The notes under the pieces are model-generated. The model searched no databases. It saw only the letters and a list, made by a program, of their open reading frames with translations, and was not told the DNA's origin. A stretch of 27,500 nt of DNA from Rhynchopus sp. YZ270_cl-10 (Eukaryota > Euglenozoa > Diplonemea > Diplonemida > Diplonemidae): assembly GCA_964035575.1 (NCBI GenBank), contig OZ037853.1, positions 1 to 27,500 of the forward strand, read 5' to 3'. Positions 1 to 13,700 of the stretch are shown piece by piece. Position 1 is the first letter of the stretch; the number at the start of each line of letters is the position of its first letter. The position numbers were made by a program, and so were the translations under genes.

Positions 1-571
1 GGGTCGTAAATGGGGAGTCTCCCAAGTGCCAAGTTTGCGTCGTCCGAGCAAGTCTGATGTGATTCTCCGGTAGACTGCTGCCGAGAAACGGGGTGATGTT
101 TTGGGTTCAGTGTGGTTGACAAGTGTTTAATACCTAAAATGTGTGTGGCAGTTTTATACAGCCAGTAGGTATCCAGTTATTACGGGTTTGAGGGGTCGTA
201 AACGGTCGCTTCCCAGGGTCACTTGGAATAGACAGACCTTGCATATCTGACATGATTCTCTGATAGAGTGGGGCCCAAAAACGACGTGGCGTACCGGGGT
301 GTGCCAGTCCTGGGCATCTGGCGATATTTAAAAATTGAAAATGGATATAAATACCCTATGCTACGTGTACTATGTATAAAATAGCCGTGAAATTTCGCCA
401 CATTTAACCACAACTACTCAAAACATCAAATCTGTTGCTTTAATGGACTCAGAGAGCATTTTTATAACCTGGACATGGGGGTCAGATTCCATGTTAGAGC
501 ACCTAAAATTTTGTCAAAAAGAAAATTTCCACTATTTGTGCCTCTCTGTATCTAATTATTACGGGTTTGCG
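1..571. repeat. Satellite copy 1, run-length variant
   Basis: This unit is 571 bp like the consensus but holds two compensating differences. There is one extra G in the ACCGGG run near 295-302 and one missing C near 361-366, where the consensus reads CTACCGTG. Both are changes in the length of a single-base run, with no substitution. The start is set by the window edge, which happens to fall on the phase used here. Confidence 0.9.
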
Positions 572-1145
572 GGGTCGTAAATGGGGAGTCTCCCAAGTGC
601 CAAGTTTGCGTCGTCCGAGCAAGTCTGATGTGATTCTCCGGTAGACTGCTGCCGAGAAACGGGGTGATGTTTTGGGTTCAGTGTGGTTGACAAGTGTTTA
701 ATACCTAAAATGTGTGTGGCAGTTTTATACAGCCAGTAGGTATCCAGTTATTACGGGTTTGAGGGGTCGTAAACGGTCGCTTCCCAGGGTCACTTGGGAA
801 TAGACAGACCTTGCATATCTGACATGATTCTCTGATAGAGTGGGGCCCAAAAAAACGACGTGGCGTACCGGGTGTGCCAGTCCTGGGCATCTGGCGATAT
901 TTAAAAATTGAAAATGGATATAAATACCCTATGCTACCGTGTACTATGTATAAAATAGCCGTGAAATTTCGCCACATTTAACCACAACTACTCAAAACAT
1001 CAAATCTGTTGCTTTAATGGACTCAGAGAGCATTTTTATAACCTGGACATGGGGGTCAGATTCCATGTTAGAGCACCTAAAATTTTGTCAAAAAGAAAAT
1101 TTCCACTATTTGTGCCTCTCTGTATCTAATTATTACGGGTTTGCG
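572..1145. repeat. Satellite copy 2, 574-bp variant
   Basis: This unit is 3 bp longer than the consensus. It has one extra G in the CTTGGGAATAG stretch near 794-798 and two extra A in the run after GGGGCCC near 848-854 (seven A instead of five). No base substitution is seen. Changes confined to single-base runs are what long-read sequencing error leaves behind, although true slippage cannot be excluded. Confidence 0.9.
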
Positions 1146-1716
1146 GGGTCGTAAATGGGGAGTCTCCCAAGTGCCAAGTTTGCGTCGTCCGAGCAAGTCT
1201 GATGTGATTCTCCGGTAGACTGCTGCCGAGAAACGGGGTGATGTTTTGGGTTCAGTGTGGTTGACAAGTGTTTAATACCTAAAATGTGTGTGGCAGTTTT
1301 ATACAGCCAGTAGGTATCCAGTTATTACGGGTTTGAGGGGTCGTAAACGGTCGCTTCCCAGGGTCACTTGGAATAGACAGACCTTGCATATCTGACATGA
1401 TTCTCTGATAGAGTGGGGCCCAAAAACGACGTGGCGTACCGGGTGTGCCAGTCCTGGGCATCTGGCGATATTTAAAAATTGAAAATGGATATAAATACCC
1501 TATGCTACCGTGTACTATGTATAAAATAGCCGTGAAATTTCGCCACATTTAACCACAACTACTCAAAACATCAAATCTGTTGCTTTAATGGACTCAGAGA
1601 GCATTTTTATAACCTGGACATGGGGGTCAGATTCCATGTTAGAGCACCTAAAATTTTGTCAAAAAGAAAATTTCCACTATTTGTGCCTCTCTGTATCTAA
1701 TTATTACGGGTTTGCG
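1146..1716. repeat. Reference satellite monomer with three internal subunits
   Basis: This is the first unit with the consensus sequence. In the coordinates of copy 1, short anchors recur inside the unit at constant offsets. GGGTCGTAAA is at 1 and 193 and TCTGA at 53 and 246, offsets of 192-193. TTATTACGGGTTTG is at 177 and 556 and ACCTAAAAT at 132 and 511, offsets of 379. TCTG is also at 53 and 431, an offset of 378. These fit three diverged subunits of about 192, 187 and 192 bp, which sum to 571. The boundary between subunits 2 and 3, near 380 in copy 1, is weak: the GGGTTTG core is not visible there. The monomer would then be a higher-order unit grown from an older repeat of about 190 bp. 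Confidence 0.65.
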
Positions 1717-4700
1717 GGGTCGTAAATGGGGAGTCTCCCAAGTGCCAAGTTTGCGTCGTCCGAGCAAGTCTGATGTGATTCTCCGGTAGACTGCTGCCGA
1801 GAAACGGGGTGATGTTTTGGGTTCAGTGTGGTTGACAAGTGTTTAATACCTAAAATGTGTGTGGCAGTTTTATACAGCCAGTAGGTATCCAGTTATTACG
1901 GGTTTGAGGGGTCGTAAACGGTCGCTTCCCAGGGTCACTTGGAATAGACAGACCTTGCATATCTGACATGATTCTCTGATAGAGTGGGGCCCAAAAACGA
2001 CGTGGCGTACCGGGTGTGCCAGTCCTGGGCATCTGGCGATATTTAAAAATTGAAAATGGATATAAATACCCTATGCTACCGTGTACTATGTATAAAATAG
2101 CCGTGAAATTTCGCCACATTTAACCACAACTACTCAAAACATCAAATCTGTTGCTTTAATGGACTCAGAGAGCATTTTTATAACCTGGACATGGGGGTCA
2201 GATTCCATGTTAGAGCACCTAAAATTTTGTCAAAAAGAAAATTTCCACTATTTGTGCCTCTCTGTATCTAATTATTACGGGTTTGCGGGGTCGTAAATGG
2301 GGAGTCTCCCAAGTGCCAAGTTTGCGTCGTCCGAGCAAGTCTGATGTGATTCTCCGGTAGACTGCTGCCGAGAAACGGGGTGATGTTTTGGGTTCAGTGT
2401 GGTTGACAAGTGTTTAATACCTAAAATGTGTGTGGCAGTTTTATACAGCCAGTAGGTATCCAGTTATTACGGGTTTGAGGGGTCGTAAACGGTCGCTTCC
2501 CAGGGTCACTTGGAATAGACAGACCTTGCATATCTGACATGATTCTCTGATAGAGTGGGGCCCAAAAACGACGTGGCGTACCGGGTGTGCCAGTCCTGGG
2601 CATCTGGCGATATTTAAAAATTGAAAATGGATATAAATACCCTATGCTACCGTGTACTATGTATAAAATAGCCGTGAAATTTCGCCACATTTAACCACAA
2701 CTACTCAAAACATCAAATCTGTTGCTTTAATGGACTCAGAGAGCATTTTTATAACCTGGACATGGGGGTCAGATTCCATGTTAGAGCACCTAAAATTTTG
2801 TCAAAAAGAAAATTTCCACTATTTGTGCCTCTCTGTATCTAATTATTACGGGTTTGCGGGGTCGTAAATGGGGAGTCTCCCAAGTGCCAAGTTTGCGTCG
2901 TCCGAGCAAGTCTGATGTGATTCTCCGGTAGACTGCTGCCGAGAAACGGGGTGATGTTTTGGGTTCAGTGTGGTTGACAAGTGTTTAATACCTAAAATGT
3001 GTGTGGCAGTTTTATACAGCCAGTAGGTATCCAGTTATTACGGGTTTGAGGGGTCGTAAACGGTCGCTTCCCAGGGTCACTTGGAATAGACAGACCTTGC
3101 ATATCTGACATGATTCTCTGATAGAGTGGGGCCCAAAAACGACGTGGCGTACCGGGTGTGCCAGTCCTGGGCATCTGGCGATATTTAAAAATTGAAAATG
3201 GATATAAATACCCTATGCTACCGTGTACTATGTATAAAATAGCCGTGAAATTTCGCCACATTTAACCACAACTACTCAAAACATCAAATCTGTTGCTTTA
3301 ATGGACTCAGAGAGCATTTTTATAACCTGGACATGGGGGTCAGATTCCATGTTAGAGCACCTAAAATTTTGTCAAAAAGAAAATTTCCACTATTTGTGCC
3401 TCTCTGTATCTAATTATTACGGGTTTGCGGGGTCGTAAATGGGGAGTCTCCCAAGTGCCAAGTTTGCGTCGTCCGAGCAAGTCTGATGTGATTCTCCGGT
3501 AGACTGCTGCCGAGAAACGGGGTGATGTTTTGGGTTCAGTGTGGTTGACAAGTGTTTAATACCTAAAATGTGTGTGGCAGTTTTATACAGCCAGTAGGTA
3601 TCCAGTTATTACGGGTTTGAGGGGTCGTAAACGGTCGCTTCCCAGGGTCACTTGGAATAGACAGACCTTGCATATCTGACATGATTCTCTGATAGAGTGG
3701 GGCCCAAAAACGACGTGGCGTACCGGGTGTGCCAGTCCTGGGCATCTGGCGATATTTAAAAATTGAAAATGGATATAAATACCCTATGCTACCGTGTACT
3801 ATGTATAAAATAGCCGTGAAATTTCGCCACATTTAACCACAACTACTCAAAACATCAAATCTGTTGCTTTAATGGACTCAGAGAGCATTTTTATAACCTG
3901 GACATGGGGGTCAGATTCCATGTTAGAGCACCTAAAATTTTGTCAAAAAGAAAATTTCCACTATTTGTGCCTCTCTGTATCTAATTATTACGGGTTTGCG
4001 GGGTCGTAAATGGGGAGTCTCCCAAGTGCCAAGTTTGCGTCGTCCGAGCAAGTCTGATGTGATTCTCCGGTAGACTGCTGCCGAGAAACGGGGTGATGTT
4101 TTGGGTTCAGTGTGGTTGACAAGTGTTTAATACCTAAAATGTGTGTGGCAGTTTTATACAGCCAGTAGGTATCCAGTTATTACGGGTTTGAGGGGTCGTA
4201 AACGGTCGCTTCCCAGGGTCACTTGGAATAGACAGACCTTGCATATCTGACATGATTCTCTGATAGAGTGGGGCCCAAAAACGACGTGGCGTACCGGGTG
4301 TGCCAGTCCTGGGCATCTGGCGATATTTAAAAATTGAAAATGGATATAAATACCCTATGCTACCGTGTACTATGTATAAAATAGCCGTGAAATTTCGCCA
4401 CATTTAACCACAACTACTCAAAACATCAAATCTGTTGCTTTAATGGACTCAGAGAGCATTTTTATAACCTGGACATGGGGGTCAGATTCCATGTTAGAGC
4501 ACCTAAAATTTTGTCAAAAAGAAAATTTCCACTATTTGTGCCTCTCTGTATCTAATTATTACGGGTTTGCGGGGTCGTAAATGGGGAGTCTCCCAAGTGC
4601 CAAGTTTGCGTCGTCCGAGCAAGTCTGATGTGATTCTCCGGTAGACTGCTGCCGAGAAACGGGGTGATGTTTTGGGTTCAGTGTGGTTGACAAGTGTTTA

Positions 4701-7700
4701 ATACCTAAAATGTGTGTGGCAGTTTTATACAGCCAGTAGGTATCCAGTTATTACGGGTTTGAGGGGTCGTAAACGGTCGCTTCCCAGGGTCACTTGGAAT
4801 AGACAGACCTTGCATATCTGACATGATTCTCTGATAGAGTGGGGCCCAAAAACGACGTGGCGTACCGGGTGTGCCAGTCCTGGGCATCTGGCGATATTTA
4901 AAAATTGAAAATGGATATAAATACCCTATGCTACCGTGTACTATGTATAAAATAGCCGTGAAATTTCGCCACATTTAACCACAACTACTCAAAACATCAA
5001 ATCTGTTGCTTTAATGGACTCAGAGAGCATTTTTATAACCTGGACATGGGGGTCAGATTCCATGTTAGAGCACCTAAAATTTTGTCAAAAAGAAAATTTC
5101 CACTATTTGTGCCTCTCTGTATCTAATTATTACGGGTTTGCGGGGTCGTAAATGGGGAGTCTCCCAAGTGCCAAGTTTGCGTCGTCCGAGCAAGTCTGAT
5201 GTGATTCTCCGGTAGACTGCTGCCGAGAAACGGGGTGATGTTTTGGGTTCAGTGTGGTTGACAAGTGTTTAATACCTAAAATGTGTGTGGCAGTTTTATA
5301 CAGCCAGTAGGTATCCAGTTATTACGGGTTTGAGGGGTCGTAAACGGTCGCTTCCCAGGGTCACTTGGAATAGACAGACCTTGCATATCTGACATGATTC
5401 TCTGATAGAGTGGGGCCCAAAAACGACGTGGCGTACCGGGTGTGCCAGTCCTGGGCATCTGGCGATATTTAAAAATTGAAAATGGATATAAATACCCTAT
5501 GCTACCGTGTACTATGTATAAAATAGCCGTGAAATTTCGCCACATTTAACCACAACTACTCAAAACATCAAATCTGTTGCTTTAATGGACTCAGAGAGCA
5601 TTTTTATAACCTGGACATGGGGGTCAGATTCCATGTTAGAGCACCTAAAATTTTGTCAAAAAGAAAATTTCCACTATTTGTGCCTCTCTGTATCTAATTA
5701 TTACGGGTTTGCGGGGTCGTAAATGGGGAGTCTCCCAAGTGCCAAGTTTGCGTCGTCCGAGCAAGTCTGATGTGATTCTCCGGTAGACTGCTGCCGAGAA
5801 ACGGGGTGATGTTTTGGGTTCAGTGTGGTTGACAAGTGTTTAATACCTAAAATGTGTGTGGCAGTTTTATACAGCCAGTAGGTATCCAGTTATTACGGGT
5901 TTGAGGGGTCGTAAACGGTCGCTTCCCAGGGTCACTTGGAATAGACAGACCTTGCATATCTGACATGATTCTCTGATAGAGTGGGGCCCAAAAACGACGT
6001 GGCGTACCGGGTGTGCCAGTCCTGGGCATCTGGCGATATTTAAAAATTGAAAATGGATATAAATACCCTATGCTACCGTGTACTATGTATAAAATAGCCG
6101 TGAAATTTCGCCACATTTAACCACAACTACTCAAAACATCAAATCTGTTGCTTTAATGGACTCAGAGAGCATTTTTATAACCTGGACATGGGGGTCAGAT
6201 TCCATGTTAGAGCACCTAAAATTTTGTCAAAAAGAAAATTTCCACTATTTGTGCCTCTCTGTATCTAATTATTACGGGTTTGCGGGGTCGTAAATGGGGA
6301 GTCTCCCAAGTGCCAAGTTTGCGTCGTCCGAGCAAGTCTGATGTGATTCTCCGGTAGACTGCTGCCGAGAAACGGGGTGATGTTTTGGGTTCAGTGTGGT
6401 TGACAAGTGTTTAATACCTAAAATGTGTGTGGCAGTTTTATACAGCCAGTAGGTATCCAGTTATTACGGGTTTGAGGGGTCGTAAACGGTCGCTTCCCAG
6501 GGTCACTTGGAATAGACAGACCTTGCATATCTGACATGATTCTCTGATAGAGTGGGGCCCAAAAACGACGTGGCGTACCGGGTGTGCCAGTCCTGGGCAT
6601 CTGGCGATATTTAAAAATTGAAAATGGATATAAATACCCTATGCTACCGTGTACTATGTATAAAATAGCCGTGAAATTTCGCCACATTTAACCACAACTA
6701 CTCAAAACATCAAATCTGTTGCTTTAATGGACTCAGAGAGCATTTTTATAACCTGGACATGGGGGTCAGATTCCATGTTAGAGCACCTAAAATTTTGTCA
6801 AAAAGAAAATTTCCACTATTTGTGCCTCTCTGTATCTAATTATTACGGGTTTGCGGGGTCGTAAATGGGGAGTCTCCCAAGTGCCAAGTTTGCGTCGTCC
6901 GAGCAAGTCTGATGTGATTCTCCGGTAGACTGCTGCCGAGAAACGGGGTGATGTTTTGGGTTCAGTGTGGTTGACAAGTGTTTAATACCTAAAATGTGTG
7001 TGGCAGTTTTATACAGCCAGTAGGTATCCAGTTATTACGGGTTTGAGGGGTCGTAAACGGTCGCTTCCCAGGGTCACTTGGAATAGACAGACCTTGCATA
7101 TCTGACATGATTCTCTGATAGAGTGGGGCCCAAAAACGACGTGGCGTACCGGGTGTGCCAGTCCTGGGCATCTGGCGATATTTAAAAATTGAAAATGGAT
7201 ATAAATACCCTATGCTACCGTGTACTATGTATAAAATAGCCGTGAAATTTCGCCACATTTAACCACAACTACTCAAAACATCAAATCTGTTGCTTTAATG
7301 GACTCAGAGAGCATTTTTATAACCTGGACATGGGGGTCAGATTCCATGTTAGAGCACCTAAAATTTTGTCAAAAAGAAAATTTCCACTATTTGTGCCTCT
7401 CTGTATCTAATTATTACGGGTTTGCGGGGTCGTAAATGGGGAGTCTCCCAAGTGCCAAGTTTGCGTCGTCCGAGCAAGTCTGATGTGATTCTCCGGTAGA
7501 CTGCTGCCGAGAAACGGGGTGATGTTTTGGGTTCAGTGTGGTTGACAAGTGTTTAATACCTAAAATGTGTGTGGCAGTTTTATACAGCCAGTAGGTATCC
7601 AGTTATTACGGGTTTGAGGGGTCGTAAACGGTCGCTTCCCAGGGTCACTTGGAATAGACAGACCTTGCATATCTGACATGATTCTCTGATAGAGTGGGGC

Positions 7701-10700
7701 CCAAAAACGACGTGGCGTACCGGGTGTGCCAGTCCTGGGCATCTGGCGATATTTAAAAATTGAAAATGGATATAAATACCCTATGCTACCGTGTACTATG
7801 TATAAAATAGCCGTGAAATTTCGCCACATTTAACCACAACTACTCAAAACATCAAATCTGTTGCTTTAATGGACTCAGAGAGCATTTTTATAACCTGGAC
7901 ATGGGGGTCAGATTCCATGTTAGAGCACCTAAAATTTTGTCAAAAAGAAAATTTCCACTATTTGTGCCTCTCTGTATCTAATTATTACGGGTTTGCGGGG
8001 TCGTAAATGGGGAGTCTCCCAAGTGCCAAGTTTGCGTCGTCCGAGCAAGTCTGATGTGATTCTCCGGTAGACTGCTGCCGAGAAACGGGGTGATGTTTTG
8101 GGTTCAGTGTGGTTGACAAGTGTTTAATACCTAAAATGTGTGTGGCAGTTTTATACAGCCAGTAGGTATCCAGTTATTACGGGTTTGAGGGGTCGTAAAC
8201 GGTCGCTTCCCAGGGTCACTTGGAATAGACAGACCTTGCATATCTGACATGATTCTCTGATAGAGTGGGGCCCAAAAACGACGTGGCGTACCGGGTGTGC
8301 CAGTCCTGGGCATCTGGCGATATTTAAAAATTGAAAATGGATATAAATACCCTATGCTACCGTGTACTATGTATAAAATAGCCGTGAAATTTCGCCACAT
8401 TTAACCACAACTACTCAAAACATCAAATCTGTTGCTTTAATGGACTCAGAGAGCATTTTTATAACCTGGACATGGGGGTCAGATTCCATGTTAGAGCACC
8501 TAAAATTTTGTCAAAAAGAAAATTTCCACTATTTGTGCCTCTCTGTATCTAATTATTACGGGTTTGCGGGGTCGTAAATGGGGAGTCTCCCAAGTGCCAA
8601 GTTTGCGTCGTCCGAGCAAGTCTGATGTGATTCTCCGGTAGACTGCTGCCGAGAAACGGGGTGATGTTTTGGGTTCAGTGTGGTTGACAAGTGTTTAATA
8701 CCTAAAATGTGTGTGGCAGTTTTATACAGCCAGTAGGTATCCAGTTATTACGGGTTTGAGGGGTCGTAAACGGTCGCTTCCCAGGGTCACTTGGAATAGA
8801 CAGACCTTGCATATCTGACATGATTCTCTGATAGAGTGGGGCCCAAAAACGACGTGGCGTACCGGGTGTGCCAGTCCTGGGCATCTGGCGATATTTAAAA
8901 ATTGAAAATGGATATAAATACCCTATGCTACCGTGTACTATGTATAAAATAGCCGTGAAATTTCGCCACATTTAACCACAACTACTCAAAACATCAAATC
9001 TGTTGCTTTAATGGACTCAGAGAGCATTTTTATAACCTGGACATGGGGGTCAGATTCCATGTTAGAGCACCTAAAATTTTGTCAAAAAGAAAATTTCCAC
9101 TATTTGTGCCTCTCTGTATCTAATTATTACGGGTTTGCGGGGTCGTAAATGGGGAGTCTCCCAAGTGCCAAGTTTGCGTCGTCCGAGCAAGTCTGATGTG
9201 ATTCTCCGGTAGACTGCTGCCGAGAAACGGGGTGATGTTTTGGGTTCAGTGTGGTTGACAAGTGTTTAATACCTAAAATGTGTGTGGCAGTTTTATACAG
9301 CCAGTAGGTATCCAGTTATTACGGGTTTGAGGGGTCGTAAACGGTCGCTTCCCAGGGTCACTTGGAATAGACAGACCTTGCATATCTGACATGATTCTCT
9401 GATAGAGTGGGGCCCAAAAACGACGTGGCGTACCGGGTGTGCCAGTCCTGGGCATCTGGCGATATTTAAAAATTGAAAATGGATATAAATACCCTATGCT
9501 ACCGTGTACTATGTATAAAATAGCCGTGAAATTTCGCCACATTTAACCACAACTACTCAAAACATCAAATCTGTTGCTTTAATGGACTCAGAGAGCATTT
9601 TTATAACCTGGACATGGGGGTCAGATTCCATGTTAGAGCACCTAAAATTTTGTCAAAAAGAAAATTTCCACTATTTGTGCCTCTCTGTATCTAATTATTA
9701 CGGGTTTGCGGGGTCGTAAATGGGGAGTCTCCCAAGTGCCAAGTTTGCGTCGTCCGAGCAAGTCTGATGTGATTCTCCGGTAGACTGCTGCCGAGAAACG
9801 GGGTGATGTTTTGGGTTCAGTGTGGTTGACAAGTGTTTAATACCTAAAATGTGTGTGGCAGTTTTATACAGCCAGTAGGTATCCAGTTATTACGGGTTTG
9901 AGGGGTCGTAAACGGTCGCTTCCCAGGGTCACTTGGAATAGACAGACCTTGCATATCTGACATGATTCTCTGATAGAGTGGGGCCCAAAAACGACGTGGC
10001 GTACCGGGTGTGCCAGTCCTGGGCATCTGGCGATATTTAAAAATTGAAAATGGATATAAATACCCTATGCTACCGTGTACTATGTATAAAATAGCCGTGA
10101 AATTTCGCCACATTTAACCACAACTACTCAAAACATCAAATCTGTTGCTTTAATGGACTCAGAGAGCATTTTTATAACCTGGACATGGGGGTCAGATTCC
10201 ATGTTAGAGCACCTAAAATTTTGTCAAAAAGAAAATTTCCACTATTTGTGCCTCTCTGTATCTAATTATTACGGGTTTGCGGGGTCGTAAATGGGGAGTC
10301 TCCCAAGTGCCAAGTTTGCGTCGTCCGAGCAAGTCTGATGTGATTCTCCGGTAGACTGCTGCCGAGAAACGGGGTGATGTTTTGGGTTCAGTGTGGTTGA
10401 CAAGTGTTTAATACCTAAAATGTGTGTGGCAGTTTTATACAGCCAGTAGGTATCCAGTTATTACGGGTTTGAGGGGTCGTAAACGGTCGCTTCCCAGGGT
10501 CACTTGGAATAGACAGACCTTGCATATCTGACATGATTCTCTGATAGAGTGGGGCCCAAAAACGACGTGGCGTACCGGGTGTGCCAGTCCTGGGCATCTG
10601 GCGATATTTAAAAATTGAAAATGGATATAAATACCCTATGCTACCGTGTACTATGTATAAAATAGCCGTGAAATTTCGCCACATTTAACCACAACTACTC

Positions 10701-13700
10701 AAAACATCAAATCTGTTGCTTTAATGGACTCAGAGAGCATTTTTATAACCTGGACATGGGGGTCAGATTCCATGTTAGAGCACCTAAAATTTTGTCAAAA
10801 AGAAAATTTCCACTATTTGTGCCTCTCTGTATCTAATTATTACGGGTTTGCGGGGTCGTAAATGGGGAGTCTCCCAAGTGCCAAGTTTGCGTCGTCCGAG
10901 CAAGTCTGATGTGATTCTCCGGTAGACTGCTGCCGAGAAACGGGGTGATGTTTTGGGTTCAGTGTGGTTGACAAGTGTTTAATACCTAAAATGTGTGTGG
11001 CAGTTTTATACAGCCAGTAGGTATCCAGTTATTACGGGTTTGAGGGGTCGTAAACGGTCGCTTCCCAGGGTCACTTGGAATAGACAGACCTTGCATATCT
11101 GACATGATTCTCTGATAGAGTGGGGCCCAAAAACGACGTGGCGTACCGGGTGTGCCAGTCCTGGGCATCTGGCGATATTTAAAAATTGAAAATGGATATA
11201 AATACCCTATGCTACCGTGTACTATGTATAAAATAGCCGTGAAATTTCGCCACATTTAACCACAACTACTCAAAACATCAAATCTGTTGCTTTAATGGAC
11301 TCAGAGAGCATTTTTATAACCTGGACATGGGGGTCAGATTCCATGTTAGAGCACCTAAAATTTTGTCAAAAAGAAAATTTCCACTATTTGTGCCTCTCTG
11401 TATCTAATTATTACGGGTTTGCGGGGTCGTAAATGGGGAGTCTCCCAAGTGCCAAGTTTGCGTCGTCCGAGCAAGTCTGATGTGATTCTCCGGTAGACTG
11501 CTGCCGAGAAACGGGGTGATGTTTTGGGTTCAGTGTGGTTGACAAGTGTTTAATACCTAAAATGTGTGTGGCAGTTTTATACAGCCAGTAGGTATCCAGT
11601 TATTACGGGTTTGAGGGGTCGTAAACGGTCGCTTCCCAGGGTCACTTGGAATAGACAGACCTTGCATATCTGACATGATTCTCTGATAGAGTGGGGCCCA
11701 AAAACGACGTGGCGTACCGGGTGTGCCAGTCCTGGGCATCTGGCGATATTTAAAAATTGAAAATGGATATAAATACCCTATGCTACCGTGTACTATGTAT
11801 AAAATAGCCGTGAAATTTCGCCACATTTAACCACAACTACTCAAAACATCAAATCTGTTGCTTTAATGGACTCAGAGAGCATTTTTATAACCTGGACATG
11901 GGGGTCAGATTCCATGTTAGAGCACCTAAAATTTTGTCAAAAAGAAAATTTCCACTATTTGTGCCTCTCTGTATCTAATTATTACGGGTTTGCGGGGTCG
12001 TAAATGGGGAGTCTCCCAAGTGCCAAGTTTGCGTCGTCCGAGCAAGTCTGATGTGATTCTCCGGTAGACTGCTGCCGAGAAACGGGGTGATGTTTTGGGT
12101 TCAGTGTGGTTGACAAGTGTTTAATACCTAAAATGTGTGTGGCAGTTTTATACAGCCAGTAGGTATCCAGTTATTACGGGTTTGAGGGGTCGTAAACGGT
12201 CGCTTCCCAGGGTCACTTGGAATAGACAGACCTTGCATATCTGACATGATTCTCTGATAGAGTGGGGCCCAAAAACGACGTGGCGTACCGGGTGTGCCAG
12301 TCCTGGGCATCTGGCGATATTTAAAAATTGAAAATGGATATAAATACCCTATGCTACCGTGTACTATGTATAAAATAGCCGTGAAATTTCGCCACATTTA
12401 ACCACAACTACTCAAAACATCAAATCTGTTGCTTTAATGGACTCAGAGAGCATTTTTATAACCTGGACATGGGGGTCAGATTCCATGTTAGAGCACCTAA
12501 AATTTTGTCAAAAAGAAAATTTCCACTATTTGTGCCTCTCTGTATCTAATTATTACGGGTTTGCGGGGTCGTAAATGGGGAGTCTCCCAAGTGCCAAGTT
12601 TGCGTCGTCCGAGCAAGTCTGATGTGATTCTCCGGTAGACTGCTGCCGAGAAACGGGGTGATGTTTTGGGTTCAGTGTGGTTGACAAGTGTTTAATACCT
12701 AAAATGTGTGTGGCAGTTTTATACAGCCAGTAGGTATCCAGTTATTACGGGTTTGAGGGGTCGTAAACGGTCGCTTCCCAGGGTCACTTGGAATAGACAG
12801 ACCTTGCATATCTGACATGATTCTCTGATAGAGTGGGGCCCAAAAACGACGTGGCGTACCGGGTGTGCCAGTCCTGGGCATCTGGCGATATTTAAAAATT
12901 GAAAATGGATATAAATACCCTATGCTACCGTGTACTATGTATAAAATAGCCGTGAAATTTCGCCACATTTAACCACAACTACTCAAAACATCAAATCTGT
13001 TGCTTTAATGGACTCAGAGAGCATTTTTATAACCTGGACATGGGGGTCAGATTCCATGTTAGAGCACCTAAAATTTTGTCAAAAAGAAAATTTCCACTAT
13101 TTGTGCCTCTCTGTATCTAATTATTACGGGTTTGCGGGGTCGTAAATGGGGAGTCTCCCAAGTGCCAAGTTTGCGTCGTCCGAGCAAGTCTGATGTGATT
13201 CTCCGGTAGACTGCTGCCGAGAAACGGGGTGATGTTTTGGGTTCAGTGTGGTTGACAAGTGTTTAATACCTAAAATGTGTGTGGCAGTTTTATACAGCCA
13301 GTAGGTATCCAGTTATTACGGGTTTGAGGGGTCGTAAACGGTCGCTTCCCAGGGTCACTTGGAATAGACAGACCTTGCATATCTGACATGATTCTCTGAT
13401 AGAGTGGGGCCCAAAAACGACGTGGCGTACCGGGTGTGCCAGTCCTGGGCATCTGGCGATATTTAAAAATTGAAAATGGATATAAATACCCTATGCTACC
13501 GTGTACTATGTATAAAATAGCCGTGAAATTTCGCCACATTTAACCACAACTACTCAAAACATCAAATCTGTTGCTTTAATGGACTCAGAGAGCATTTTTA
13601 TAACCTGGACATGGGGGTCAGATTCCATGTTAGAGCACCTAAAATTTTGTCAAAAAGAAAATTTCCACTATTTGTGCCTCTCTGTATCTAATTATTACGG

